NCBI GenBank assembly: GCA_963851025.1
Contig: CAWKOA010000021.1
Span: forward strand, 52,785 to 116,784
Source of the DNA: RYN-230 sp963851025
Lineage (GTDB): Bacteria; Actinomycetota; Actinomycetes; Streptosporangiales; Streptosporangiaceae
Direction of reading: 5' to 3'
Length of the DNA stretch: 64,000 nucleotides
The position numbers and the translations under genes are program-made. The notes under the pieces are model-generated. The model was given only the letters and a program-made list of their open reading frames with translations. It searched no databases and was not told the origin of the DNA. The first letter of the stretch is position 1. Each line of letters starts with the position of its first letter. Below are positions 1-7,772 of this stretch, in pieces.

Positions 1-154
1 CGACCGCCTCTTCCACCACATACTGGATGGCGGGCTTGTCCACCACGGGCAGCATTTCCTTGGGGGTCGCCTTGGTGGCGGGCAGGAAACGGGTTCCCAG
101 GCCCGCCGCCGGTACGACCGCCTTCGTGACCTTCGTCGCGGTGCTCTCAGGCAT
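1..154 (-). CDS. galU: UTP-glucose-1-phosphate uridylyltransferase, N-terminal part only
   Basis: The first 51 codons of a GalU enzyme run off the left edge of the window. The enzyme makes UDP-glucose from UTP and glucose-1-phosphate for cell-envelope and storage sugars. The reading from the ATG at 154 shows the nucleotidyltransferase signature AAGLGTRFLPATKATPKEML, followed by VVDKPAIQYVVEEAV, which are diagnostic of the family. It is divergent from the folate cyclo-ligase gene, a neighbour pair common in actinobacteria. Only the nucleotide-binding N-terminus is present, so nothing can be said about the rest. Confidence 0.93.
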   Translation of the reverse strand, partial: MPESTATKVTKAVVPAAGLGTRFLPATKATPKEMLPVVDKPAIQYVVEEAV

Positions 155-244
155 CTTCGTACCCTAGCTGTGCGGGGCCGCCGGCCGGAGCCCGGTCGGG
201 GTCTCGGGGGGCGACTATCAGCAATGTCACAGTAACCTCGCAGC

Positions 245-865
245 GTGAACGCGCGTGAGGCTTCCCTTCCCAGCCCGGCGGGGCTTAACCGGGACAAGGC
301 CGCGGTCCGGGACCGGCTGCTGGCCGCCCGGCGGCAGCTCACGGCGGCTGACCGGGCCGGGGCTGGCCGGGACATCCGGGACGCCGTCCTGTCCATGCCC
401 GAAACCGAGATGGCCGGCACCGTCGCCGCGTACTACTCGGTCGGCAGCGAGCCGGACACCCACGGGCTGCTGTTCGCGCTGTGGAAGCGCGGTAGCTACG
501 TGGTGCTGCCCATCCTGCTCCCCGACGGCGACCTGGACTGGGCCTCCTACGAGGGCCCGGAGTCGCTGCGGCCCGGCCCGCGGGGGCTCACCGAGCCGGC
601 CGAGCCGCCGCGGGGGGTGAGCGCGATCAGCAGTGCCGACCTCGTGCTGGTGCCCGCGCTCGCGGTCGACCACGCCGGGATGCGACTCGGCCGCGGCGGC
701 GGCAGTTACGACCGCGCCCTGGCCCGGGTCGGAACACAGGTGCCCACCGTGGCGTTGCTGTACGACAGCGAGTTCGTTCCGCACGTGCCCTTCGGCCAGC
801 ATGACCAGCGGGTTCGCATGATCGCCCGGCCTGCCGGGGGGATCACGCGGCTGCCCGTGAAGTGA
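245..865 (+). CDS. 5-formyltetrahydrofolate cyclo-ligase
   Basis: This 206-residue protein belongs to the MTHFS family, which uses ATP to convert 5-formyl-THF to 5,10-methenyl-THF and so recycles a storage or inhibitory folate in the cytoplasm. The C-terminal signature MRLGRGGGSYDRAL (residues 146-159) is the conserved phosphate/folate-binding loop. The N-terminus carries the usual basic helix (RDRLLAARRQL). The start is a GTG at 245; no better internal start precedes the conserved helix. Length is normal for the family. It diverges from galU and is followed by the FmdB-like gene on the same strand, about 90 bases downstream. Confidence 0.92.
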   Translation: MNAREASLPSPAGLNRDKAAVRDRLLAARRQLTAADRAGAGRDIRDAVLSMPETEMAGTVAAYYSVGSEPDTHGLLFALWKRGSYVVLPILLPDGDLDWASYEGPESLRPGPRGLTEPAEPPRGVSAISSADLVLVPALAVDHAGMRLGRGGGSYDRALARVGTQVPTVALLYDSEFVPHVPFGQHDQRVRMIARPAGGITRLPVK

Positions 866-952
866 TCAGGCCGGCGTGGGGATGAGCTACCATTTAGCAG
901 TCGTGGACGGGGAGTGCTAAGGACTGCCCCTCAGGCCACAAGAGGAGAGATC

Positions 953-1409
953 GTGCCGACCTACCAGTACACCTGCAGGGAATGCGGCGAGCAGGTCGAG
1001 GTCGTGCAGAAGTTCACCGACGACGCGCTGACCGTCTGCCCGGCCTGCGGCGGGGTGCTGCGCAAGGTGTTCTCGCCCGTCGGCATCGTGTTCAAGGGGT
1101 CCGGCTTCTACCGCACCGACAGCCGGAAGGGCTCGTCCAGCGACATCCCGGCGGCCAAGGACAAGGACAAGGAACCGTCCGGGGCCAAGTCGGGGGACTC
1201 GAAGTCCGGGGCGTCCAAGGACTCCGGCTCGTCGGGCTCGGGCTCGTCGGATTCGTCGTCGTCCTCCTCGTCTGGCTCGGGTCTCGGGTTCTTCGGGGTC
1301 TGGCTCTGGCTCGTCGGGCTCTTCGGGGTCCGGCTCGTCGGATTCGTCGTCGTCCGCATCTTCCGGCAAAAACGGCAGCAAGAGTTCGGCGCCGGCCGCC
1401 TCGGCCTGA
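953..1409 (+). CDS. FmdB-type zinc ribbon protein, frame broken in Ser-rich tail
   Basis: A small regulatory-type protein starts at the GTG at 953, behind AGAGGAGA. Residues 1-60 (PTYQYTCRECG ... CPACGGVLRKVFSPVGIVFKGSGFYRTD) form the CxxC/CxxC zinc ribbon of the FmdB/CxxC_CXXC_SSSS family. A low-complexity Ser/Gly tail follows. In the starting frame the tail turns into an implausible hydrophobic stretch that overlaps the next gene. One base off, the tail continues as Ser/Gly/Lys and stops at 1407-1409, 21 bases before the MTAP start. I therefore place a one-base frame shift near 1280-1292. Function is unknown beyond zinc binding. Confidence 0.82.
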
Positions 1410-1430
1410 GCCGCTCGCTACCCTGTCCGC

Positions 1431-2303
1431 GTGAGTCAACCCGCAGACGTGATGAGCCATCCCAGTGAGGTCGGCAGCTCCGGGGCCAGCCTGCCCAACC
1501 TGGCCCGCGCCGACATCGGCGTGATCGGCGGATCCGGCTTCTATGAGTTCCTGGAGTCCGCCGACGAGGTCAGCGTGGACACCCCCTACGGCGTGCCCAG
1601 CGACCCCATCGTGACCGGCGAGGTGGCGGGCCGGAAGGTCGCGTTCGTGCCCCGGCACGGCCGTGATCACCGCTTCCCGCCGCATCGCATTCCGTACCGG
1701 GCCAACCTGTGGGCGCTGCGCTCGCTGGGCGTCCGGCAGATCGTGGCCCCGACCGCGGTGGGCTCGCTGAACCCCGCGCACGGCCCCGGACGGCTGGCCA
1801 TCCCGGACCAGATCGTGGACCGCACTACGGGCCGCAGCCAGACCTTCTACGAGGAACGGGGCGCCGTGCACGTCCCGTTCGCCGACCCCTACTGCCCGGC
1901 CGGCCGGGCCCAGGCCATCACGGCCGCCCGCGCCGCGGGCTGGGACCTGGCCGAGTCCGGGACGCTGGTCGTGATCGACGGGCCACGGTTCTCGACCCGG
2001 GCCGAGTCTCAGTGGTACGCCGCCCAGGGCTGGTCCCTGATCGGGATGACCGGCCACCCCGAGGCCGTGCTGGCCCGCGAGCTGGCGCTCTGCTACACGG
2101 CGGTGGCGCTGGTCACCGACACCGACGCCGGGGTGGAGGAAGGCGAGGGGGTCACCCAGGAAGAGGTCTTCCGGGTCTTCGCCGGCAACGTGACCCGGCT
2201 GCGCGAGCTGGTCATCGACGTCATCGCGAACCTGCCGGCCGAGCGCACCTGCCCGTGCCCGCACGTCCTGGACGGCATCAAGCTCCCGATCCAGCTCCCC
2301 TGA
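1431..2303 (+). CDS. mtnP: S-methyl-5'-thioadenosine phosphorylase
   Basis: This 290-residue enzyme phosphorolyses 5'-methylthioadenosine (from polyamine or N-acyl-homoserine-type chemistry) to adenine and methylthioribose-1-phosphate, the entry to methionine salvage. The family signatures are clear: IGVIGGSGFY near residue 29, the phosphate loop FVPRHGRDHRFPPH, and the base-binding IGMTGHPEAVLARELALCY. It could also act on related 6-oxopurine nucleosides, as some actinobacterial members do. The start is the GTG at 1431; a second in-frame ATG eight codons later is possible. It converges on the CBS-domain gene. Confidence 0.92.
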   Translation: MSQPADVMSHPSEVGSSGASLPNLARADIGVIGGSGFYEFLESADEVSVDTPYGVPSDPIVTGEVAGRKVAFVPRHGRDHRFPPHRIPYRANLWALRSLGVRQIVAPTAVGSLNPAHGPGRLAIPDQIVDRTTGRSQTFYEERGAVHVPFADPYCPAGRAQAITAARAAGWDLAESGTLVVIDGPRFSTRAESQWYAAQGWSLIGMTGHPEAVLARELALCYTAVALVTDTDAGVEEGEGVTQEEVFRVFAGNVTRLRELVIDVIANLPAERTCPCPHVLDGIKLPIQLP

Positions 2304-2405
2304 CCCGCCGCGCGGTGCGCGCCGCGCCGCGCGGGGCATCCATCAACAGTTGGCTTCCGGCCCCCCCTGAGGGGTCGGATCCTAACTTCTAACGGCTTGT
2401 CCGGC

Positions 2406-2912
2406 TCAGTCGAGGTCGCCATGCTCGATCCGGGCCAGCCGCCGCTGCCGGACCAGCTGGTCGAACTCGTGCTCCACGGTCACGTCCGCCGGGCCCAGCG
2501 CGGCGAAGATCCCCGTGATGTCGCGCATGCTGATCACGCCGAGCAGTTCGCCGTCCTGGACCACTGGCAGGTGCCGGATCCAGCGCGTCGCCATCTCCCG
2601 GGCCGCCTCGTGCAGCGGCATGTCGGGCGGCACGGTGTACACCTCCGTGGTCATGGCCTCGTCCACCGTGCTGGTCGCCGGGTCGGCGCCGAGCGCCACC
2701 GCGCGCAGCACGTCCCGCTCGGTGATGATCCCGGCGAGGCGCCCGCGCTCGGAGATCAGCAGCGACCCGGTCTGCTGGCGCCACATCCGCTCGGCCGCGG
2801 AGCGCAGCGTGTCGGAAGCCGTTTCCGTGATGGTGGCCTGGGTCATGACGTCTCGTACCTGCACGGCGTGTGCTCCTTGATCGCGTGCATGGCTATCAGG
2901 GGTTGCGTCCAC
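2406..2912 (-). CDS. Two-CBS-domain protein
   Basis: A 168-residue soluble protein made almost entirely of a Bateman module: CBS1 (about residues 20-75, with ISERGRLAGIITERDVLRAV) and CBS2 (about 85-145, with VVQDGELLGVISMRDITGIF). Such stand-alone modules bind adenine nucleotides and report energy state, but the partner cannot be deduced here. The first ~18 residues are not conserved, so a GTG start close to VQVRDVMTQ is possible. A second protein of the same type is encoded at 30567-30980. Confidence 0.85.
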   Translation of the reverse strand: MDATPDSHARDQGAHAVQVRDVMTQATITETASDTLRSAAERMWRQQTGSLLISERGRLAGIITERDVLRAVALGADPATSTVDEAMTTEVYTVPPDMPLHEAAREMATRWIRHLPVVQDGELLGVISMRDITGIFAALGPADVTVEHEFDQLVRQRRLARIEHGDLD

Positions 2913-3049
2913 CCTACGGTCGCGCGGCAGATGTCTTGCGGGCCGGTCGGCCCGGTGCGGCCGGTCGGCCGGGTCTGCCCGGTCCGCCAGCCGACCGGCT
3001 ACGCTAGATCGCGCCTGCGCTGCGACGGCTAGCTGCCGCAGCCCGGCTG

Positions 3050-3122
3050 GCCCCGATAGCTCAGCGGATAGAGCAACTGCCTCCTAAGCAGTAGGTCGCG
3101 CGTTCGAGTCGCGCTCGGGGCG
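3050..3122 (+). tRNA. tRNA-Arg (anticodon CCT)
   Basis: A full cloverleaf is visible. The acceptor stem GCCCCGA pairs with TCGGGGC, the D-arm includes AGCTCAGCGGATAGAGC, the anticodon stem-loop ACTGC-CTCCTAA-GCAGT gives anticodon CCT (reads AGG), and the T-arm is GCGCGTTCGAGTCGCGC. The discriminator is G at 3122 and CCA is encoded at 3123-3125. The 3' half has been used as an integration target: two further copies of it lie downstream. Confidence 0.96.
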
Positions 3123-3124
3123 CC
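3078..3124 (+). repeat. att-like direct repeat, copy 1 (within tRNA-Arg)
   Basis: These 47 bases of the tRNA gene, from the anticodon stem to the CC of the CCA end, recur identically at 4022-4068 and in a 44-base two-mismatch form at 5823-5866. Duplication of a tRNA 3' end is the standard footprint of a tyrosine-integrase-mediated insertion. Confidence 0.9.
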
Positions 3125-3230
3125 ATCAGGGAGAGCACCTTCCAGTTGCCTGGACAGCGCCCAGGTATGGAAGCGAGGGTAAGCAGACTGTTTCTAACAC
3201 GCGGAACGCTAGCGGGCGTAAGTGAAACCG

Positions 3231-3719
3231 TCACCGTGGACGCTTAGATGTCGTGAACACCTGATCGCGGTATATTGACTCGTACCTTACTTCTATGCTT
3301 ATTCTGTGGGCGACAAGTTCCCAGAACCATCCATGCAGCTTGTCTTGGTAATCGTCTATGAATATCAAGTAGGAATCGTGCCCGGCGGGAATAACGTCAT
3401 CTACGTAAAGTGCGCTGAACTTAGGCACCGGGCGGTGGTTGCCCGTCATTAAATCCCACGAATTGCGATCCCACCCTCCCGTGGTGTTGCCGTCCAAGCT
3501 TACGGTAGTTCCTGTGATAACTGCCGGCCCGAGACCAACGTTTCGCAACCTGAAGCCGACTCTTGAATCGTCGTGTTCTTTTACTCTTATTATTCGAAGG
3601 ATTGGTCTAACTGATTCACGATTGTGTCGTCTAGCAGTTCTCGCTTCTACGATTGTGACGGTCAGGGATGCGACTGCGATAATTATTGCGCTGATGGCTG
3701 TTATGTCATTAACGTTCAT
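3231..3719 (-). CDS. Hypothetical protein with N-terminal membrane segment, AT-rich cargo
   Basis: A 162-residue protein of unknown function. Residues 5-25 (ITAISAIIIAVASLTVTIV) form one membrane segment followed by a basic stretch (EARTARRHNRES). The soluble remainder contains RLRNVGLGPAVITG, a pattern seen in widespread uncharacterised accessory proteins. Its codons use A/T in third position far more than neighbours, so it is visibly foreign. It sits between the tRNA and the second att-like copy, without its own integrase, so it is probably cargo of an integrated element. I see no catalytic motif. Confidence 0.7.
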   Translation of the reverse strand: MNVNDITAISAIIIAVASLTVTIVEARTARRHNRESVRPILRIIRVKEHDDSRVGFRLRNVGLGPAVITGTTVSLDGNTTGGWDRNSWDLMTGNHRPVPKFSALYVDDVIPAGHDSYLIFIDDYQDKLHGWFWELVAHRISIEVRYESIYRDQVFTTSKRPR

Positions 3720-4021
3720 GGCTACATTGTCTACCTTGCGCAGGCCGCAAGCTTGAGCGGGCCGAGTGGGCTGGGAGGGTCAGCCCGGACGGGCGCGCAG
3801 GGGCGTCGAAGTCCGAGGGGTACACCGTCAGAGACCGTGTTGCGCGCTGATCTCCTGTCACCTTGTGCGCTCCGAGGGGACGACAGGGCAGTCGTGGACG
3901 CGCGAGGTGTCTTGAGCGCTCGGGCACCTGGCTAGACCAAGTTCGGACAGCAACTGCCTGTGGCTGTTTCGCTCGCTGGTGACGTGCGTCGTTGCTGGTC
4001 TGCACAGCGCTGGGGTGGTTG

Positions 4022-4068
4022 TGCCTCCTAAGCAGTAGGTCGCGCGTTCGAGTCGCGCTCGGGGCGCC
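4022..4068 (+). repeat. att-like direct repeat, copy 2
   Basis: This is a perfect 47-base copy of tRNA-Arg positions 3078-3124. It lacks the 5' half of the tRNA and is not a functional tRNA. It lies just beyond the 3' end of the integrase gene, as expected for an attachment site. Confidence 0.88.
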
Positions 4069-4118
4069 TAGCTTCCCTTGCAGGCCAGGGCCGGTTTCCC
4101 GGCCCTCGTCGATGATCT

Positions 4119-5228
4119 TCAAGAGGCTTGCTTCCGGTTCCGTGCCCGTTGTGTGCCCGATCGCCTGACGGCGGACTGGCCGCCCTGGCGCTTACTGCCC
4201 CGCTTGAGTTCCTCGGTGGCCAGCTTGCTGAGGGTGTCCGCGATCTGGTGCTGGCGCTCCTCGCTGCTGTGCAGGTAGACCAGTGCGGCCCGCTCGCTGT
4301 CGTGCCCCATCCGTTCCATCAGCTCGCGGAGGCTGGCCCCGGCGTTGGCGGCCAGCGTGTTTCCCGTATGCCTGAGATCATGGAAATGGATTGCCGGCAG
4401 CTCGGCCGCGCCGAGTGCGTCCAGCCACACCCGGCGCCGGACGTTGGTGTGCCGCAGTGGCTTTCCGGCGGGGCTGGTGAAGACGAGCCCTTCCTCCCCT
4501 TGCTGGGCGAAGCACGCCAGGTGCCAGCGGATGATGGGAACGATCACCGCTGGAATGGGCACGCTCCGCTTGCCTGCCCTGGATGGCGGCCCGAACTCGA
4601 AGCCGCCGCCGCTGACCTCCTTGAGCTGCCGGGTCACCCGGACGGTGCGGGCGGCCAGGTCGATATCGCAGCGCCGCAGGCCGCCCAGCTCGCCCCAGCG
4701 GAGGCTGCTGAACATGGCCAGCAGGATCAGCGCGCGGTACCGCTGGCCGACCGCATCGGCGAGCGCGTAGACCTGCGCTATGGTCGGCGTCAGCCGCCCG
4801 GGTGATTCTTCTTGCCCGGCACCCTTGATCCGGCATGGGTTGCGCCGGATCACGCCGTCATCGAGCGCGGTATTCAGGATGGCTTTGAGCAGCCGGTACG
4901 CCTTGGCCACGGTGACCGCGCTCACGCCCGAGTCGATGAGCTGCTTCCGCCAGCGCCGGACCTTACTGGCCTGAATGTCGGCGATGGCGAGGCCGCGGAG
5001 GACCGGCGCAATGTGCTTGCGCAAGAGGTAGCCGTACAACTCGACCGCTAACAGCGCGTCAGAGCATAGAGTCGGTGGGTATCGGGCAGCGCTGTATGGC
5101 GCTGCGTCTGGCGTGACGCCTGCGGGTTCCGGCCCTCGGTGGGAGGTCCGATGGCCAAGAAAGAACGGCGAGAGGGGCCGCCGCCGACTACCCGATTCGT
5201 TGCGCCGCCGCCCGTCCTGAGACCTCAC
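4119..5228 (-). CDS. Tyrosine recombinase/integrase, N-terminus lost
   Basis: A phage/ICE-type integrase that would catalyse site-specific recombination at the neighbouring tRNA-Arg. The catalytic set is complete in the open frame: Arg177 (LRWGEL), Lys220, His283 and Arg286 (HFHDLRHT), His309 (MGHD) and Tyr318 (LVYLH). The core-binding domain starts abruptly near residue 62 (VELYGYLLRKHIAPVL). The preceding ~60 residues look like read-through of unrelated DNA and overlap the opposite-strand gene at 5151. The arm-type DNA-binding domain and true start are therefore missing, so conserved sequence spans about 4119-5045 and the gene is probably inactive. Confidence 0.8.
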   Translation of the reverse strand: MRSQDGRRRNESGSRRRPLSPFFLGHRTSHRGPEPAGVTPDAAPYSAARYPPTLCSDALLAVELYGYLLRKHIAPVLRGLAIADIQASKVRRWRKQLIDSGVSAVTVAKAYRLLKAILNTALDDGVIRRNPCRIKGAGQEESPGRLTPTIAQVYALADAVGQRYRALILLAMFSSLRWGELGGLRRCDIDLAARTVRVTRQLKEVSGGGFEFGPPSRAGKRSVPIPAVIVPIIRWHLACFAQQGEEGLVFTSPAGKPLRHTNVRRRVWLDALGAAELPAIHFHDLRHTGNTLAANAGASLRELMERMGHDSERAALVYLHSSEERQHQIADTLSKLATEELKRGSKRQGGQSAVRRSGTQRARNRKQAS

Positions 5229-5393
5229 AAGCCGGGCGACAAGGGCTCTAAGTTTTATCTGCCGACCCCGCCGTCGAAGCGCGAGTCGCAGTTCATGGCC
5301 TTGATAGGGAGCAAGGCCGTCGTGATTCTGATGGGCTGCCTGCTCGGTGCCATGTTCGTTATTGTTCTAGTTCTCCTGGTCACCAGAGTCTGA
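5151..5393 (+). CDS. Small single-pass membrane protein, unknown
   Basis: An 80-residue protein read from the ATG at 5151, behind GGGAGG. A basic, proline-rich N-terminal half (MAKKERREG ... KPGDKGSKFYLPTPPSKRES) precedes one C-terminal membrane helix (AVVILMGCLLGAMFVIVLVLLV). It resembles the small tail-anchored proteins often carried on actinobacterial integrated elements, but I recognise no family. It overlaps the spurious 5' extension of the integrase frame on the other strand, which supports that extension being non-coding. Confidence 0.55.
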   Translation: MAKKERREGPPPTTRFVAPPPVLRPHKPGDKGSKFYLPTPPSKRESQFMALIGSKAVVILMGCLLGAMFVIVLVLLVTRV

Positions 5394-6123
5394 CCAGGTC
5401 GCAGAGACCTTAGGGGCCCGGCGACGCTCCAGATGATGACGGAGGCTAACCTTCCCGCATACGCCACCGTGTCCAGACGATCGCGACCCGAGCTGCTCAT
5501 GCGGTTGGGCGCGCGTGCTCCCGAGATGCCCCCGGACAGCCATCAACAGCCAGCGGCCATCAGCACCGGCCCACAGCGAACCCAAGGTCAGTTCGGGCGT
5601 TGACCTGTGTGGTGCAACCTGGCGCACGCTCGTAATGCGTAGATCGCTTGGTGATGAACGAGCACCAGGGCGCCGAGGTGCCAACCATCGTGGGCGACCG
5701 TGCGCGACGTGCCCGTTGCATGCCTGTGAGGACGGTGAACCGCGGTGAATCAGGGTCACTCACGGGCAGGCCACGGGGCCGCTGACCTGGACATGGGCAG
5801 GTCAGGGCATAGGCCGCGAAGACCTCCTAAGCGGTAGGTCGCGCGTTCGAGTCGCGCTCAGGGCGCTCACGTCCTGTCCCGGGTCAGAACGGTTTCCCGT
5901 CAGGGTTAAATCGGGGTTTCCCCCTATGGCCAGGGGCTGGCTCGCGCCGTCAGACTGGTTCATGCAGCTAGGCAAATGACGAAGCGGCACCAACCGCCAG
6001 GTACTCATCGCGTCGGCGCTGCGCCTGGCCCTGAAACGCCTGGCCCAAAACGCCTAGTCCTGAAATGGGCAGGCTATCTGTCCCGGATATCGGAAGTGAT
6101 CTGCAGAGAAAGCCGGCACAGCC
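5394..6123. other. Gene-poor 730-base stretch with third att-like copy
   Basis: No convincing gene is seen. Short frames exist on both strands but lack ribosome sites and family signatures; one reads SALSATRTRDLPLRRS, the usual false translation of a tRNA 3' end. The stretch holds the degenerate tRNA-Arg half at 5823-5866 and probably the far border of the integrated region. Confidence 0.6.
5823..5866 (+). repeat. att-like direct repeat, copy 3 (two mismatches)
   Basis: Forty-four bases match tRNA-Arg 3080-3123 with an A-to-G change in the anticodon stem and a G-to-A change in the acceptor stem. It flanks the integrase on the side opposite copy 2, so copies 2 and 3 bracket a 1.8-kb unit containing the integrase and the small membrane protein. 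Confidence 0.8.
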
Positions 6124-6486
6124 ATGCATGAAGACGACGAGGGCCGCCTTGACGCGGCCGAGCAGCTCGCCGAGCACAACCCCCACACCGCCGCTGAAGC
6201 CTTCTCTGCCATCGCCTGCGACCAAGAAGCTGGCGATGAGGTGCGCCTGTCCGCCGCCGAGCAGCTCGCCGCCGTCGAGCCCCAGGCCGCCGTCAAAGCC
6301 TTCTCCGCTATCGCTCGCGACCAAGAAGTTGGCGACGAGGTGCGCCTGTCCGCCGCCGAGCAGCTCGCCGCGGTTGACCCGCGCGCTGCCGCCCCCGCCT
6401 GCCTGGCCATCGCCTGCGACGGGGAGGTGGGGGATGAGGTGCGCCTGTCCGCTGCGCAGCTGGCGGCCCTTGACCCCCGCGCTTGA
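6124..6486 (+). CDS. HEAT-like repeat protein, short
   Basis: A 120-residue protein built from 33-residue units: one divergent N-terminal unit, two nearly identical units (LSAAEQLAAV-P-AA ... DQEVGDEVR) and a partial fourth that lacks the Glu (LSAAQLAALDP). The helix-turn-helix pattern is that of HEAT/armadillo solenoids, which serve as protein-interaction scaffolds. Similar units occur C-terminal to NTPase domains in actinobacterial proteins, so this could be a detached fragment. The ATG at 6124 has only a weak ribosome site. It lies just beyond the tRNA integration region, consistent with accessory origin. Function unknown. Confidence 0.6.
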   Translation: MHEDDEGRLDAAEQLAEHNPHTAAEAFSAIACDQEAGDEVRLSAAEQLAAVEPQAAVKAFSAIARDQEVGDEVRLSAAEQLAAVDPRAAAPACLAIACDGEVGDEVRLSAAQLAALDPRA

Positions 6487-6606
6487 ACCGCAGTGACCGG
6501 CCGGACGCCGGCCGCCTTGCACGACGGCCGCCGGGCAGCGGGACGAGGCCAGCCGCGCCGTCGCACGCGATAAACCCGTGGCGACGCCGGTGGGCATCCC
6601 GCGACA

Positions 6607-7353
6607 ATGGCCGGCGTGGAGGAAGTCGAGGTCGTCGTCGCCCACAACGAGCGCGCGACCTTGCGCGTCGGTGACGTGTTCCTGAAGATCGACGCTGATC
6701 AGGCGCGCACCGACGTCGAGGTCGAGGCGATGGCTATGGTGCCGGTCCCGACTCCGGAGGTCCTGTGGCGGAAGCCGCCGGTACTCGCGCTTGCTGCTCT
6801 CCCAGGGACGGCACTCGGCCGCCTCGGCGAGCCGTCGCCCGCGTCGCCGGCGGCGTGGGCCGCGGCGGGTGCCGCCGCCCGCATGCTGCACGACGCGCCG
6901 CTGCCGCCATGGCCCGGCCAGAGCCCCGGCGAGATCGCATCGCACCTCGACGGCGAATGCGAGTGGCTCGTCGCCAACGACGTCCTTCCTGCCGACGTGG
7001 TCACACGCAACCGCCAGCTCGCCGAGACTGCGCTCCGGCCGTGGACACCGGTCTTCATCCACGGCGACCTGCAGGTTAACCACGTCTTCGTCGCCGGTGA
7101 TGAGGTCACCGGCGTGATCGACTGGTCCGAGGCAGGCGGGGGCGATGCGCTCTTCGACCTCGCCACCCTCACGCTCGGGCACGAGGAGCACCTTGGCGAC
7201 GTCGTCGCCGGCTACGGCACCGGGGTCGACCGCGACCTCATCCGCGCATGGTGGTCATTGCGATGCCTGACTAACGTCCGCTGGCTGGCCGAGCACGGCT
7301 ACGGCTCGCCCGAGGAGTTCCCCGAGGTCGCCGTGCTGCGATCCCGGCTGTGA
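6607..7353 (+). CDS. Aminoglycoside phosphotransferase (APH)-family kinase
   Basis: A 248-residue protein-kinase-like small-molecule phosphotransferase. The Brenner motif HGDLQVNH (residues 152-159) gives the catalytic Asp and metal-binding Asn, and VIDWSEA (170-176) gives the DFG-equivalent Asp. The N-lobe is short, with a likely ATP-binding Lys in DVFLKID. Families with this fold act on antibiotics, homoserine, choline or sugars; the substrate cannot be told here. Length is at the low end for the fold. It stands alone, downstream of the HEAT-like gene. Confidence 0.85.
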   Translation: MAGVEEVEVVVAHNERATLRVGDVFLKIDADQARTDVEVEAMAMVPVPTPEVLWRKPPVLALAALPGTALGRLGEPSPASPAAWAAAGAAARMLHDAPLPPWPGQSPGEIASHLDGECEWLVANDVLPADVVTRNRQLAETALRPWTPVFIHGDLQVNHVFVAGDEVTGVIDWSEAGGGDALFDLATLTLGHEEHLGDVVAGYGTGVDRDLIRAWWSLRCLTNVRWLAEHGYGSPEEFPEVAVLRSRL

Positions 7354-7772
7354 GGCTGCACGAGCAGCGCGTCTTAGATCCCCGGGCCGTGTGACTCGGC
7401 GGAATAGGCGTCGGGTTTTCCTGGTCAGGGTGGTGCCAACGGCGCTATTCATCCGTCATTTCCCAGAGACCCATTCGTAGGGCGCCGTGTTCCGGCACCA
7501 ATTCCGGGCTCCATGAGTCAGGCGGCCTGCACGCACGCGGCCAGGAGTGTGCCCGTGGCGTGCCCGACCCGCAGGGTGTACGGGTCGTAATACTGATCTT
7601 GAACCGAACTGCGCGAACATCTCAGGTACACTGGGAAAACGCCCCACTCCGAGTCACCAGAGGCCCCGCCCGGAGGTACGAACGCGGACCAGGGGATTTG
7701 TGACTCGCAGGACTGGCATGATTCTGCTGAGCTCATGCGGTCGGCTGCGGAGTGGCAGGAGAAGAGAAAATC
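7354..7772. other. Intergenic stretch with a partial dispersed repeat
   Basis: No gene is supported. Bases 7384-7432 resemble 11183-11231 (the end and 3' flank of the RelE-like toxin gene) with seven mismatches in 49, so this may be a remnant of a related toxin locus. The rest (7450-7740) holds short frames on both strands without ribosome sites or recognisable domains. Confidence 0.5.
7384..7432 (+). repeat. Dispersed 49-base repeat, copy 1
   Basis: This matches 11183-11231 at about 42 of 49 bases, including a shared TGA (the toxin stop in the other copy) and the block GGCGTCGGGT-TTCCTGGTCA. Confidence 0.6.

Noticed and set aside
2304..2405. Possible hairpin terminator between MTAP and CBS genes
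   Set aside because: CG-rich repeats pair in several poor registers; no single convincing stem.
3709..4122. Minus-strand frame reading GAPSATRTRDLLLRR
   Set aside because: This is the well-known false translation of a tRNA 3' end (here att copy 2). The same applies to the frame at 5802-6008 over copy 3.
7518..7736. Minus-strand 72-codon frame ending YYDPYTLRVGHATGTLLAACVQAA
   Set aside because: The end looks protein-like, but there is no start signal or ribosome site and no neighbouring support.
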